Source of the DNA: a virus
Reading direction: 5' to 3' (one strand)
Virus record (IMG/VR): IMGVR_UViG_3300025030_000261
Span: 1-38,256 of that record
DNA: 38,256 bases
Shown here: positions 21,791 to 29,798 of the stretch, piece after piece
Position numbering within the stretch: the stretch's first letter is position 1
Layout: each line of letters begins with the position of its first letter
Notes under the pieces: generated by a model
What the model was told of the DNA's origin: nothing
Seen by the model: only the letters and a program-made list of their open reading frames with translations
Database searches by the model: none
Program-made: the position numbers and the translations under genes

Positions 21791-22626
21791 CTTCCCCCCG
21801 AAATCATTTGATCCTGTCCCGGCACATGAGGGAATCCGCGAAAATTCACCACGTTGTTGAACTTCGTCTTGCAGGTGGCCAGCAGCTTGTCGCATCCCGC
21901 CGAGAGGCTGTAGGTATCGCCGATTACGGTCACATTGGGCATGGCCTGCTGAAGCGTGATGACTCCTGCGGCAGTGGATGTTTTGATTTCCATCGAATAG
22001 GTGTCATTGTTCCCGGCTGTCCAGGTAATTAGTCCACCATCGAAATAGCCATCCGCCTCAGTCCGCGCGGTATCAGTGAACACCCTGGCGCTGGTGGCGG
22101 TGGTGACTGCCCCGGTGACGGTATAAGTTGCCAGCGTGACACTGCAGCGTGCATCCCCAAGCACTGCATCGCAGGATGGCGAATACACCCTCCCGATGGT
22201 TTGCTGGAGCGGCTGCATCATGCCGCGCAGCTCGGCCATGAAGTTGTGCCTGCCGGTTTTGATGTTGCCAAGCCAGCCCTTGCGCAGCGTCATGTGCCCA
22301 TCGGCCAAGGAAAGGTAATTGACGATCATGATCTCGACTGCCGCAAAATCCCACAGTCCGGCCTGAATGTCGGCCTCGGTGATGGTAGAGCTGTCAAGCA
22401 CCGATTGCACTTCCAGATTGTCAACTGAAAGATTCGAGGTCGTCTTGATGCTGCTCGGCGTGTGGCCGGTCGCGGCCAAGTAAGTGGTGCCTGAATAAAC
22501 CACGTCCCGCGAGTTGTCGGTGAAGCCGAACACGGTCGCATCCGCGCGGGTGATCTTCCACAGCGTGCAGACGGTCAGTGTCTCGCCTTGTAGGTGCGCT
22601 TTCAAGTTGGCGGAGACGGTCTTCAT
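21787..22626 (-). CDS. DUF2163 / BR0599-family tail assembly protein
   Basis: A 279-residue protein from ATG 22626 (longer readings would run far into the next gene). The N-terminal DUF2163 part includes TLTVCTLWKITRADATVFGF and DVVYSGTTYLAATGHTPS. The C-terminal BR0599 part has RVYSPSCDAVLGDARC, and ends with SLSAGCDKLLATCKTKFNNV then NFRGFPHVPGQD, with its conserved Cys residues. In the gene transfer agent-like tail module this protein (gp13-like) forms part of the tail hub between DUF2460 and NlpC proteins, as here. Confidence 0.92.
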   Translation of the reverse strand: MKTVSANLKAHLQGETLTVCTLWKITRADATVFGFTDNSRDVVYSGTTYLAATGHTPSSIKTTSNLSVDNLEVQSVLDSSTITEADIQAGLWDFAAVEIMIVNYLSLADGHMTLRKGWLGNIKTGRHNFMAELRGMMQPLQQTIGRVYSPSCDAVLGDARCSVTLATYTVTGAVTTATSARVFTDTARTEADGYFDGGLITWTAGNNDTYSMEIKTSTAAGVITLQQAMPNVTVIGDTYSLSAGCDKLLATCKTKFNNVVNFRGFPHVPGQDQMISGGR

Positions 22627-22628
22627 AA

Positions 22629-23201
22629 TTACACGCGGATTTCCACAATGGGGATCCCGCCCCAGGAATAGGTCTGATAAAAGTCGATTGATGCTTTCAT
22701 CTGGTCGATGTCGAATCGGCAGGGCACATCGAATTCTCCTGTCCACGAGGTCGGCGTGCCCGTTGTCATGGTGACAATTCCGGTGGTGTAGTCGATGCTG
22801 GAGACTGTGCCGCCGGTCACGGCAATCGTGCCGGTCACAGGCTTGGTAATCTCGCGGTCGGAATTGTTTCCGGCGATGGTGTATCGCTTGGTCATCTGGA
22901 AATGCGTCGCATCGATTGCGGCAAAGATGCCCTCGCTGCCACTTGCGGTGTAATCGCCCCAGTCCTTAAATCTGAATCCATTGACGCGAGCTTTCATCAC
23001 GCGAAAGAATGCGACAAGAACATCATGCTGCGCCTGCGACTTCACGGCATGCGACACGTCATACGTGCACCTCGAATCCTCCCAATTTGCGTTGCGCTGC
23101 TCGAAGCCGGAATTCATTGGAATCACGTCGGAGGAAAAGCCGGGGCCACCGGACGCGCCACGGCTGATGTCGGTCGGGAAGCGGGTTTCGATGAAGGCCA
23201 T
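22629..23201 (-). CDS. DUF2460-family tail protein (distal tail / hub)
   Basis: A 190-residue protein with the family pattern: FIETRFPTDISRGASGGPGF at the start, RNANWEDSRCTYDVSHAVKS, FRVMKARVNGFRFKDWGDYT and the end IDFYQTYSWGGIPIVEIRV. DUF2460 proteins correspond to GTA gp12, the distal-tail-type ring that links the tube to the tip. ATG 23201 shares one base with the tape measure stop (TGATG). Confidence 0.92.
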   Translation of the reverse strand: MAFIETRFPTDISRGASGGPGFSSDVIPMNSGFEQRNANWEDSRCTYDVSHAVKSQAQHDVLVAFFRVMKARVNGFRFKDWGDYTASGSEGIFAAIDATHFQMTKRYTIAGNNSDREITKPVTGTIAVTGGTVSSIDYTTGIVTMTTGTPTSWTGEFDVPCRFDIDQMKASIDFYQTYSWGGIPIVEIRV

Positions 23202-25162
23202 CAGGCACCCCTCATCATGGCGGTCTGGATCGAAGCGCCGGCCATCGCCGCGATCTGTTCCTGCGTGCGGCGGTCGGTCGGCTGGCTGATGGTGAAGTTG
23301 TTGATGACCGTCACCGCTCTCCCTTGGCCTTTATCGTGGTCGACCACCGTCTCATTTGGATGCAGAATCGCCGGGAAGCCCCCTAGGCCATCGAGGCCGC
23401 CCGTGCGCGATCCGCTGCCGGTAAACCCACCACCGGCGAAACTTTCCCCGCCGAACACGGATGCGGCGATGCTGCCTATAAATGATCCCGCGCCGCCGCC
23501 GGTCTTTCCCCAACTGCCGATAGAGCCGAGAATCTGTGATGCCAGCGCCTCCGCAGCCATCTTGCGCAGCATGGTCGTGAATCCGTCCAGCATCCCGCCC
23601 AGCCCGTCCTTGAATGGATCGAACAGGAATTCGGAGAATGCGTCCTGAATGTTGCGCCCGGCCTGCTCGGCGAACGTAGTCATCTGGTCGGTGGATTCGC
23701 CGAAGGTCTTGGCGTAGGATTGCCCGGCCTGTTCTGCTGTGAGCAGCCCCTGATCCACCAGTGCAGCCAATTCTTCCCACGCCAGTCCGGCTTTGTAGAT
23801 CGGATCAATGTCGGCGATGATGCGCTGCGCTTCAAGGGCGCTTCGCTGCATCTTGGCGTTGGCTTCTTCCTCGGCTTTCACCAATGCATTTAAGTGCTCC
23901 TCAACACGTTTCTGCTGATTCTTTAATTCATTCTTGTCTGCTGCATCAAGAAGTGACTTTTCTGCTTTTGGTTTTGCCGCCTTACCTGCTTTCGGTGCGC
24001 CCGACGATATTACATAGTCAGCGGCGATCTTCTTGAACTTGTCGAGATTTGCCTGCGCCTTGGCAATGTCCGCATCAGACGCGCCACCCAGCGCCATCTC
24101 GTATATTTTTGCCTGTCCGGCATCGACGCGCATCGCGGTCATGTATTGCCGAAATTCCTTGAGATTTTCGAATCTTGCTTGTTCAGCGACTTTGGCTTGC
24201 TGAATTGCATCCAACTCTTTCTGGAGCGCCAGCAACCTGTTGTTGATGTTGTTTACTTCCTCCTTTGTTTGCCCGCCCATCGAGATCATACCAAATGCGG
24301 TGCCGTACTTGATGTTGTCTGCCATCAGACCGCGCAAGCGATCCATGTCTTTAACTATTTTTTGTTCACGGGTCAGTAAGTCGTCAGAGAAAATCGCAGT
24401 AAACACGCCACCAACGCCGACCAATGCAGCTTTCAACAAGCCGCCTTCCTTCGCCGCCTCGGCCATTGCGGCCGTGATTTGCGTCAACGCTGGAAGAGTG
24501 TCCATGACAATTTGTGTGCCCAACCCGCTCGCCTGCGCTTTTAGCGCATCGAGTTGATCATTGAATAATTCTGCTTGTTTCGCGCTTTCGGCAGTGACCG
24601 GGTTATACCGCTGTCCCTCCTCGATCAAATCAGACAGAGCCGCGCTGCCCTGATTGAGGAAGGGGATCATGTCCGCACCGCTTTTGCCCATCAATTTTAC
24701 GGCGAGCGCGGTCTTTTCCACGCCGTCCGGCATGGATGCGAAGATGTCCGCCATTTCCACCAGCGCGCCGGTGGAATCCTTAGCCGTGATACCCATCCGC
24801 TTGAACAGCTCGGGCTTATCCACCAATTGCGTGCCTAGTTTTTGCGCTCCCTTTGCCACGGCCTCAAGGCTGGTGCCGTTCTGATCTGCGGCGAATTTCA
24901 GGCCAGCCAGCACCTCGACAGACGTGCCGGTTTTCTGCGCGAGTTTGGAAAGTTCGTCGGCAGCGTTTATTGACTGCTTTATGAATGCGCCGAATGCGCC
25001 GATTGACAATCCAACACCGATCTTCGCCAGCATTCCGTTGATGTTCCCGCTGATGCGGTTCGTGTTCGATTGAAATTTATTCAGGTCGTTCGTGGCCTTG
25101 TCAATCGCGCCGGTGAATCTGGCGAGATTCGCATTAAAATCGACTGTGACTCCTTTTGCCAT
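23201..25162 (-). CDS. Tail tape measure protein
   Basis: A 653-residue protein with the usual tape-measure make-up: long helices, a hydrophobic stretch near 45-63 (LAKIGVGLSIGAFGAF), the conserved block ELSKLAQKTGTSVEVLAGLKFA (71-92), a second hydrophobic segment (LLKAALVGVGGVFTAIFS, about 243-260), coiled coils (NELKNQQKRVEEHLNALVKA, about 405-424) and a Gly-rich C-terminus (GGGFTGSGSRTGGLDGLGGF). It sets tail length and is ejected with the DNA. At about 1.5 angstrom per residue the length suggests a tail near 100 nm. Located downstream of tube and chaperone genes, as expected. Confidence 0.94.
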   Translation of the reverse strand: MAKGVTVDFNANLARFTGAIDKATNDLNKFQSNTNRISGNINGMLAKIGVGLSIGAFGAFIKQSINAADELSKLAQKTGTSVEVLAGLKFAADQNGTSLEAVAKGAQKLGTQLVDKPELFKRMGITAKDSTGALVEMADIFASMPDGVEKTALAVKLMGKSGADMIPFLNQGSAALSDLIEEGQRYNPVTAESAKQAELFNDQLDALKAQASGLGTQIVMDTLPALTQITAAMAEAAKEGGLLKAALVGVGGVFTAIFSDDLLTREQKIVKDMDRLRGLMADNIKYGTAFGMISMGGQTKEEVNNINNRLLALQKELDAIQQAKVAEQARFENLKEFRQYMTAMRVDAGQAKIYEMALGGASDADIAKAQANLDKFKKIAADYVISSGAPKAGKAAKPKAEKSLLDAADKNELKNQQKRVEEHLNALVKAEEEANAKMQRSALEAQRIIADIDPIYKAGLAWEELAALVDQGLLTAEQAGQSYAKTFGESTDQMTTFAEQAGRNIQDAFSEFLFDPFKDGLGGMLDGFTTMLRKMAAEALASQILGSIGSWGKTGGGAGSFIGSIAASVFGGESFAGGGFTGSGSRTGGLDGLGGFPAILHPNETVVDHDKGQGRAVTVINNFTISQPTDRRTQEQIAAMAGASIQTAMMRGA

Positions 25163-25749
25163 TATCTCAACCCCACTTTCCGCTTCACAACTTCGGCACC
25201 GGCTTCAGCAGCACGCACGATCAGGTCAACCGCCGCATCCTTGCGAGACTCGAATCCGCGCTGGACGAATTGCTGACCGGGGACTTTTGAGTAGAGCGCC
25301 CCGCCACGCCCATGAGCAGGAGCCGACCAACGCTTTGCCATCCGCGAACCACTGCCGAAAACCATCGCCATTCCAGGACGGTCTTCGGCTGTTGCTTTTC
25401 TCCCGGCAGGATTCCACCCGTCATTCAGAAATCGGCCATAAAACGGGTCACCCTTCTTTTTTCGCAGACTAATATAGATGCCTATCATGTCGTTCGACAT
25501 TTTCCCGGCGTGAATTTTTGAGTTCGCCACACGAAAGCCCCGGCGCTTGAGCAAACCGCCAACCACGGACACGCCTTTGACCTTGCGCGTCTGCCCGACC
25601 GGAATCAGTTCCTTGATGCCCTTCAGGACGTAGTTCGCACCTTGCCGCAATGCCCCGCGCACAACACGATCCCCCAATTGCTGAGAGAACCCATAGAGCG
25701 CCTTTTGCACATCTTTCAGCCCGGTAATCTCAAGTGCCTGCTCGGTCAT
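25162..25749 (-). CDS. HK97 gp10-like structural protein
   Basis: A 195-residue protein with the HK97-gp10 family pattern: ITGLKDVQKALYGFSQQLGD, VVRGALRQGANYVLKGIKEL, RTGQTRKVKG-like basic patch and a C-terminal GQQFVQRGFESRKDAAVDLI. Family members act in head-tail joining or tail completion. Here the gene lies between the chaperone frameshift product and the tape measure instead of beside the tail terminator. ATG 25749 overlaps the stop of the frameshifted chaperone (ATGA) and its TAA overlaps the tape measure start. Confidence 0.8.
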   Translation of the reverse strand: MTEQALEITGLKDVQKALYGFSQQLGDRVVRGALRQGANYVLKGIKELIPVGQTRKVKGVSVVGGLLKRRGFRVANSKIHAGKMSNDMIGIYISLRKKKGDPFYGRFLNDGWNPAGRKATAEDRPGMAMVFGSGSRMAKRWSAPAHGRGGALYSKVPGQQFVQRGFESRKDAAVDLIVRAAEAGAEVVKRKVGLR

Positions 25750-26284
25750 TTCGGTTTGTCCCTTATCGCAATAAGATGCAATATAAACTTTTCAACATCC
25801 ACGATCCCAAAATACTCGCACACAAAATCAAGTGCGCCCCAGTTGATTTCACCGCCCATCATGTTCCACGCGCTTATTGCAATCTGCGCATCATCAGGTG
25901 GTGCGCCTGGCTCGGGGTGTTTTAATCCGGCGAGCCAGGCTCCGAGTTTTTTGCGGATTCCTCCAGCTCGGCTTTGTGCGATTTGTACCCCTCAACCACG
26001 GCACGAACGATGTCGTCCCAATGCTCGGGGTGATCGGCAATCCACTCCTCCCACAACTCTGCGCTGAATTCAACCGGCTCGGGACTACCGCCAGGGACAC
26101 CAAGATCAATTTCGGTAATGGTTCCCCATCCAACAACAAACCGCACCAACAATTCACGCTGGTCTATTGTTCCGCGCATCTCGTGCATCTCAAGATCGGT
26201 CGGCCTGCGAACGGTGAAAGTCAGTCCGCAGGATTCGACCGTGCTTTGACGAGCACGCTGCAAACGCTCAATGAGTTTTGACAT
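25746..26284 (-). CDS. Tail assembly chaperone, long form made by -1 frameshift (G-T type)
   Basis: The upstream frame (26284 to 25922) and a second frame that ends at 25746 are joined by a -1 shift at the slippery heptamer 25952-25946. The fusion is 113 plus 66 residues, about 179. After the shift the product reads LGAWLAGLKHPEPGAPP, DDAQIAISAWNMMGGEINWG and ALDFVCEYFGIVDVEKFI, a globular T-like domain with no start codon of its own. This copies lambda gpG/gpGT, where the T domain bridges tape measure and tube protein. The extension ends ATGA-coupled to the next gene. Confidence 0.85.
25922..26284 (-). CDS. Tail assembly chaperone, short form (G type)
   Basis: A 120-residue zero-frame product starting at ATG 26284, directly after the tube gene. 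It opens MSKLIERLQRARQSTVESCG, contains FTVRRPTDLEMHEMRGTIDQ and a Trp-rich acidic block (ELWEEWIADHPEHWDDIV), then GYKSHKAELEESAKNS. This matches phage tail chaperones that coat the tape measure during tail assembly. Most ribosomes would stop at TAA 25922; a minority would shift into the T-like extension. Confidence 0.85.
   Translation of the reverse strand: MSKLIERLQRARQSTVESCGLTFTVRRPTDLEMHEMRGTIDQRELLVRFVVGWGTITEIDLGVPGGSPEPVEFSAELWEEWIADHPEHWDDIVRAVVEGYKSHKAELEESAKNSEPGSPD
25946..25952 (-). promoter_or_regulatory. Programmed -1 frameshift site A_AAA_AAC
   Basis: Read on the minus strand, the zero-frame codons GCA AAA AAC form the canonical X_XXY_YYZ heptamer in exact register, 22 bases before the zero-frame stop. 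After a one-base back-slip the frame stays open for 66 codons with protein-like sequence. This is the known control element of tail chaperone pairs in lambda-like phages. GC-rich sequence follows that could form a stimulatory structure. Confidence 0.88.
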
Positions 26285-26287
26285 GGC

Positions 26288-26941
26288 TTACAGTCCGTAT
26301 GTCGGCGCGCCCAAAAGGGCAACCGTGGCAGGGGTTGTTGTAATGCCCTGAGAAGCCCCTCCGACCATACCACTGAACCCGACTGAGCCATAGAATGCAA
26401 CCCATCGTCCGTTCGGGTAGGTGATGCGGAATGCCTTGGCCGTGTCTGTCGTGAAGGCATCCAGCATTGCCACCTGCCCTGCATTTGCGGGGTCCCACTG
26501 GAATGTAAGGGCATAATTCCTTGCTGTGGCACCGACCACCTTTTGCACTTCAACAACATCATGCACAGTGGTCGCGTCAACCATTTTAGGATCACCGCCA
26601 GAAGGCGTGAAATCGGACACGCCAGAAATCGCCGTGCCGAAAGTGATCTCCTGCGCGGTGCCAGAGGTGAATGCAGTGAAGTCAGTGGTGTCCAGCGCGC
26701 CGCTGCCGTCGATGGCCTCCAGTTGGAAACTCACGGTCGTTGAAACGCTGAGAACTTGGAACACGCGGTTGTTGACTTCCTTCATACCCTCGACCAGCAG
26801 CAGGACATAATCGCCTGCAACGAAGTCGTGCGTGCCGGTAAATACGCCTGGGTCCGCGAGCGAAATTGCGGTGAGAGTTTTGGCTGCGCCCAATGCAGAT
26901 TGCATGGCCATCGCCAAGCCGGAGTTTGTGTAAATGGTCAT
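26288..26941 (-). CDS. Major tail tube protein with inserted E1-FCCH-like domain
   Basis: A 217-residue tail tube subunit. The tube fold is seen in EITFGTAISGVSDFTPSGGD, TTVHDVVEVQKVVGATARNY, ALTFQWDPANAGQVAMLDAF and AFRITYPNGRWVAFYGSVGF. Residues 20-101 are an extra domain (DPGVFTGTHDFVAGDYVLLL, EGMKEVNNRVFQV, SFQLEAIDGSGALDTTDFTA, FTSGTAQE) nearly matched by one in the connector at 27617-28441. Such a domain would decorate the tube exterior. Chaperone gene starts three bases after its stop. Confidence 0.9.
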   Translation of the reverse strand: MTIYTNSGLAMAMQSALGAAKTLTAISLADPGVFTGTHDFVAGDYVLLLVEGMKEVNNRVFQVLSVSTTVSFQLEAIDGSGALDTTDFTAFTSGTAQEITFGTAISGVSDFTPSGGDPKMVDATTVHDVVEVQKVVGATARNYALTFQWDPANAGQVAMLDAFTTDTAKAFRITYPNGRWVAFYGSVGFSGMVGGASQGITTTPATVALLGAPTYGL

Positions 26942-26955
26942 GGTAATTCCTTTCG

Positions 26956-27423
26956 TTAGATTAAAGTGGTCGGTGCTGCTTCCGCTGTTGCGTACTGCGC
27001 GACGAAGGCCAGCGTGACTTCGGCGTATTGTGGCGCGTCATCCTCGTTGACGATCACGCTCATTTCGGTACTGGTGAGACGAATGCTTTTCAATTGCGCG
27101 ATGGTCGCTTGCAACGAAGAAAATCCCAACTTGGTTTCGACTTCGGCGGCGAGCGCGTCCATCTTGTCCTCGACCGTTTCTGTGTCATTGTTGCCTGGCA
27201 ATCTCAACCGACCAGCCACAACAAGATTCAGGTCGCGCAGGTAAATCGCGGACGTGGCGGAAATCGAATCCACCGCCTCGCCATCGCTGAATACCATCAG
27301 GTAGGGCAGCACGGCTCTGGCTGACGGGATGCGCGTCTCGAACACCGGCCCCCAGGTCACGGGCGAGACTTTGAGCAGCGTTGCCACTGCCTCACGAATT
27401 TGCTGGCGGGCGTGGTTGCTCAT
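26956..27423 (-). CDS. Tail terminator protein
   Basis: A 155-residue protein with the tail terminator pattern (lambda U family): IREAVATLLKVSPVTWGPVF, PSARAVLPYLMVFSDGEAVD, YLRDLNLVVAGRLRLPGNND, ETVEDKMDALAAEVETKLGF and a C-terminal beta strand AEVTLAFVAQYATAE. It caps the finished tube and joins it to the head. Its position immediately before the tube gene is the norm. ATG 27423 overlaps the stop of the 66-aa gene by four bases. Confidence 0.85.
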   Translation of the reverse strand: MSNHARQQIREAVATLLKVSPVTWGPVFETRIPSARAVLPYLMVFSDGEAVDSISATSAIYLRDLNLVVAGRLRLPGNNDTETVEDKMDALAAEVETKLGFSSLQATIAQLKSIRLTSTEMSVIVNEDDAPQYAEVTLAFVAQYATAEAAPTTLI

Positions 27424-27620
27424 GAATTCGACTCTTCTTTCAATTCAGCAACAATATCAAGTTTCGGCATCTGGAATGTTATTCTGGCCATCACTACACC
27501 GCCTGGCTCGATGGGCAGTATCTCTATCCCTGTAATTCCAGTAATTTCAGTTCCTCCAGCATGTACATGCGTGCCGATTGATGTGCCGTCACTGATGATC
27601 TTGATCTTGATCTTGTTCAT
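27420..27620 (-). CDS. Small structural-module protein, 66 aa
   Basis: ATG 27620 overlaps the connector stop (ATGA) and has GGGG upstream. A mainly beta protein with Ile/Gly-rich strands (MNKIKIKIISDGTSIGTHVH; AGGTEITGITGIEILPIEPG; VVMARITFQMPKLDIVAEL). It occupies the slot of the head-closure protein between connector and tail terminator but is too short for that family, so it could be a reduced or unrelated joining protein. Confidence 0.7.
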   Translation of the reverse strand: MNKIKIKIISDGTSIGTHVHAGGTEITGITGIEILPIEPGGVVMARITFQMPKLDIVAELKEESNS

Positions 27621-28441
27621 ATCACCCCCCAAACTCTTTCAGTGTCCAGCATCTGCTCAACAGCAGCCGGAACGCGGGTGATGAATTGCCCGCCCTCCAG
27701 CCTGCTCTGGAAATTTGTCCAGTGTCCACAAAGAACTGCCATTGCCTCGATGATGATTTCCGGCACCGCCACCTCAACAGCAGTCGCCGTGCCGCTGGTG
27801 AAAGTGGTAAATGATGCGGTCGAGATTCCGCCATCGTTGCTCAACTTCGCAAGCTGGAATGTGTCTGTCGTTTTGGCATAGACCCGGTACAGCAATCCGT
27901 CCAGTTCTGTCATGCCCGCGATGTCAAGCAGGATCAGGTCGCCGTCTGCGTACCCGTGAGCCGCAGAGGTAACGACACCCGGCGTGGCCTTGGTGATCCC
28001 GGTGATGGTTTTCGCCGCCGCGATTGAGGAAACGGTATAGCCAGTTGTGTACTGAACCCGCACCGCGCTGGCTTCGCCACGCGGACTCGGCCATGACTCA
28101 CCATAGACCGGGCGCACGAACGGAACAAGCGGCACTGTGTCGAGCGTGTAATCGGCAGCATCAACCGTGGTCAGAGCACCATCGGTGGCAATGTACTTGA
28201 CCGACACGATGCTGACGACCTGCGGAAATGGAAGCTCGATCATTCCATCGGACGGGAACGCATCCAGCCGCAATTCGTGCGTTTGCGGCATGATGCTGCG
28301 CTTGGTGTATATCTCTGCCCATTTCCGCGCCTCAGTGATCCGGCGAGTCAAAACCGTGTCGCTGTTTGTGTCGGAAATACCCAGCTGCACCTTGAGCGCG
28401 GTCAGGGTGATCGGTTCGACTGTGGGCTGGGTGATTATCAT
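27617..28441 (-). CDS. Head-tail connector (gp6-like) with inserted E1-FCCH-like domain
   Basis: A 274-residue protein. Residues 1-135 and 228-274 form the HK97 gp6 / phiE125 gp8-like connector: PITLTALKVQLGISDTNSDT, RRITEARKWAEIYTKRSIMP, ELPFPQVVSIVSVKYIATDG and the final EAMAVLCGHWTNFQSRLEGG. Residues 142-225 are inserted (KTITGITKATPGVVTSAAHG, YADGDLILLDIAGMTELDGL, YRVYAKTTDTFQLA, FTTFTSGTATAVEV), a domain also present in the tail tube protein. The ring it forms docks beneath the portal. Confidence 0.88.
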   Translation of the reverse strand: MIITQPTVEPITLTALKVQLGISDTNSDTVLTRRITEARKWAEIYTKRSIMPQTHELRLDAFPSDGMIELPFPQVVSIVSVKYIATDGALTTVDAADYTLDTVPLVPFVRPVYGESWPSPRGEASAVRVQYTTGYTVSSIAAAKTITGITKATPGVVTSAAHGYADGDLILLDIAGMTELDGLLYRVYAKTTDTFQLAKLSNDGGISTASFTTFTSGTATAVEVAVPEIIIEAMAVLCGHWTNFQSRLEGGQFITRVPAAVEQMLDTERVWGVI

Positions 28442-28650
28442 TTCCCGCGCTTGACCTTCAGCGTGCCGGTTTGATGTCCATCGGTGACAATGGCCTTGTT
28501 TTCAACCTGACCAACAGGACGCGCCCATCCTGCGGATACAGCGAGATGAGCCAACCAATTCGATAGCTCGCGCTGCGTCCCGGCCTTGAATTGCTCGGTC
28601 ACAGTTCCGTCCTGGCTACCTGGGAAATCTTGGAGGATGTCGTATTTCAT
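28438..28650 (-). CDS. Small conserved-looking head module protein, 70 aa
   Basis: ATG 28650 shares a base with the preceding stop (TAATG), so the longer reading to 28674 is rejected. The sequence MKYDILQDFPGSQDGTVTEQ, FKAGTQRELSNWLAHLAV, then a basic C-terminus (TGTLKVKRGK) follows a pattern common in small proteins next to phage connectors (FxGSxDG...F.AGT...LS..LA). Possibly a head-completion helper. ATGA-coupled to the connector. Confidence 0.75.
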   Translation of the reverse strand: MKYDILQDFPGSQDGTVTEQFKAGTQRELSNWLAHLAVSAGWARPVGQVENKAIVTDGHQTGTLKVKRGK

Positions 28651-29798
28651 TAGAAGTCTCCCGCGTTCATCCATGCCACAGTCACCGTGCCGGTTACAGT
28701 TCCGGTTCCGGTCAACGGGGTCAGGGTCACGTCGTCAATAGTTCCGACGAAATCCGCATCCGCTCGGAACAGTAAAATCCCGTCTGCCCCGGCCACAATC
28801 GTCTCGACGAAGGTCTCGGCAGTCGCCCGGGAAGTCCCCGCCGTGCCCCCGACATAAGCCTGAACAGCCCCCGCCGTGCGGGTGGCTGTGAATGTGAGCG
28901 CGTAGGAAACACCCTCCAAAACCGTGACCGGAGAAGGCGTTTGCGACAGGTCGGAAACAGCTACCTGCGTGCCATCGCAATCCGCTTTCCCCGCTGCGAC
29001 CGTGTGAACAGTCCAGCCAGTGCCTTTTGCCCATCCAGTATCTGAGGACATAGCCCCATTGGTCACGATGTCCGGAAAATGCAGTGCATCGTCATCCACT
29101 CGGATGTTGAGCGTAATGTCTGCATCCGTGCCGCCGGCCGCGCCGGACGTGCCCATGCCGGTCGATTGCGTGTCGAGCGGCACAACCTGCGCGGCTGCTG
29201 TCGTCGCCGTGCTGGCGATGATGTTCTGTGTGGTTCCGGTCAGTGCAGTTCCCACCGCCGTAGCTACCGTCCCGAGGCCAACGTCACCAGGTTTATCATC
29301 AACCCACCAGGTTTCAGAGAGGGTCAGGTCGGCATTGATGGATGCACCGAGCGAAACTATATTTCCAGCTGGGAAGTCGTACAGCTTGAGCGCGACAGAT
29401 GCGCCGTCTCCAGCATAGTCCGTCAGCGTGACCGGGGTTGTCGTGAGCGTGAGCACGGTCTTATGAATTCCGCCGCTTCCCTGTTCGACCACGGTCACAG
29501 TGCCGCCGGCCTTGGCCCCGACACCCGCCGAAGTAAGCCCGACAGTCTGCTCGGTAATCGCACCGGGGAAGGTGATCGCTCCGCTGGTGCCGAGGATGGC
29601 CACCTTGCCCGTCCCGCTATTTGCTGCGGTAGCAGCATCCAGTACAGCCAACTCGCCAGCGTCAAGAGCTGTAAGCAAATCGGTCAGCACCAGATTGTCA
29701 GCGTCGATTTCGGCGCGTTGCGCGACGCTCCAATCATCCAGTAAGCCAGCAAGTTCCGGCTCCATTCCTGCGGCCAGCAGGTTGTCTCGTAAGCTCAT
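28650..29798 (-). CDS. Virion structural protein with jelly-roll-like C-terminal domain
   Basis: A 382-residue Thr/Ala/Gly-rich protein. Residues 1-60 are helical (RDNLLAAGMEPELAGLLDDW). The middle is beta-rich. Residues about 240-370 resemble a carbohydrate-binding jelly roll: FPDIVTNGAMSSDTGWAKGT then WTVHTVAAGKADCDG, LEGVSYALTFTATRTAGAVQ, GADGILLFRADADFVGTIDD. This is typical of head fibres or decoration proteins that reach out from the capsid. AAAGGAG precedes ATG 29798. Located between the methyltransferase fusion and the connector. Confidence 0.72.
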   Translation of the reverse strand: MSLRDNLLAAGMEPELAGLLDDWSVAQRAEIDADNLVLTDLLTALDAGELAVLDAATAANSGTGKVAILGTSGAITFPGAITEQTVGLTSAGVGAKAGGTVTVVEQGSGGIHKTVLTLTTTPVTLTDYAGDGASVALKLYDFPAGNIVSLGASINADLTLSETWWVDDKPGDVGLGTVATAVGTALTGTTQNIIASTATTAAAQVVPLDTQSTGMGTSGAAGGTDADITLNIRVDDDALHFPDIVTNGAMSSDTGWAKGTGWTVHTVAAGKADCDGTQVAVSDLSQTPSPVTVLEGVSYALTFTATRTAGAVQAYVGGTAGTSRATAETFVETIVAGADGILLFRADADFVGTIDDVTLTPLTGTGTVTGTVTVAWMNAGDF

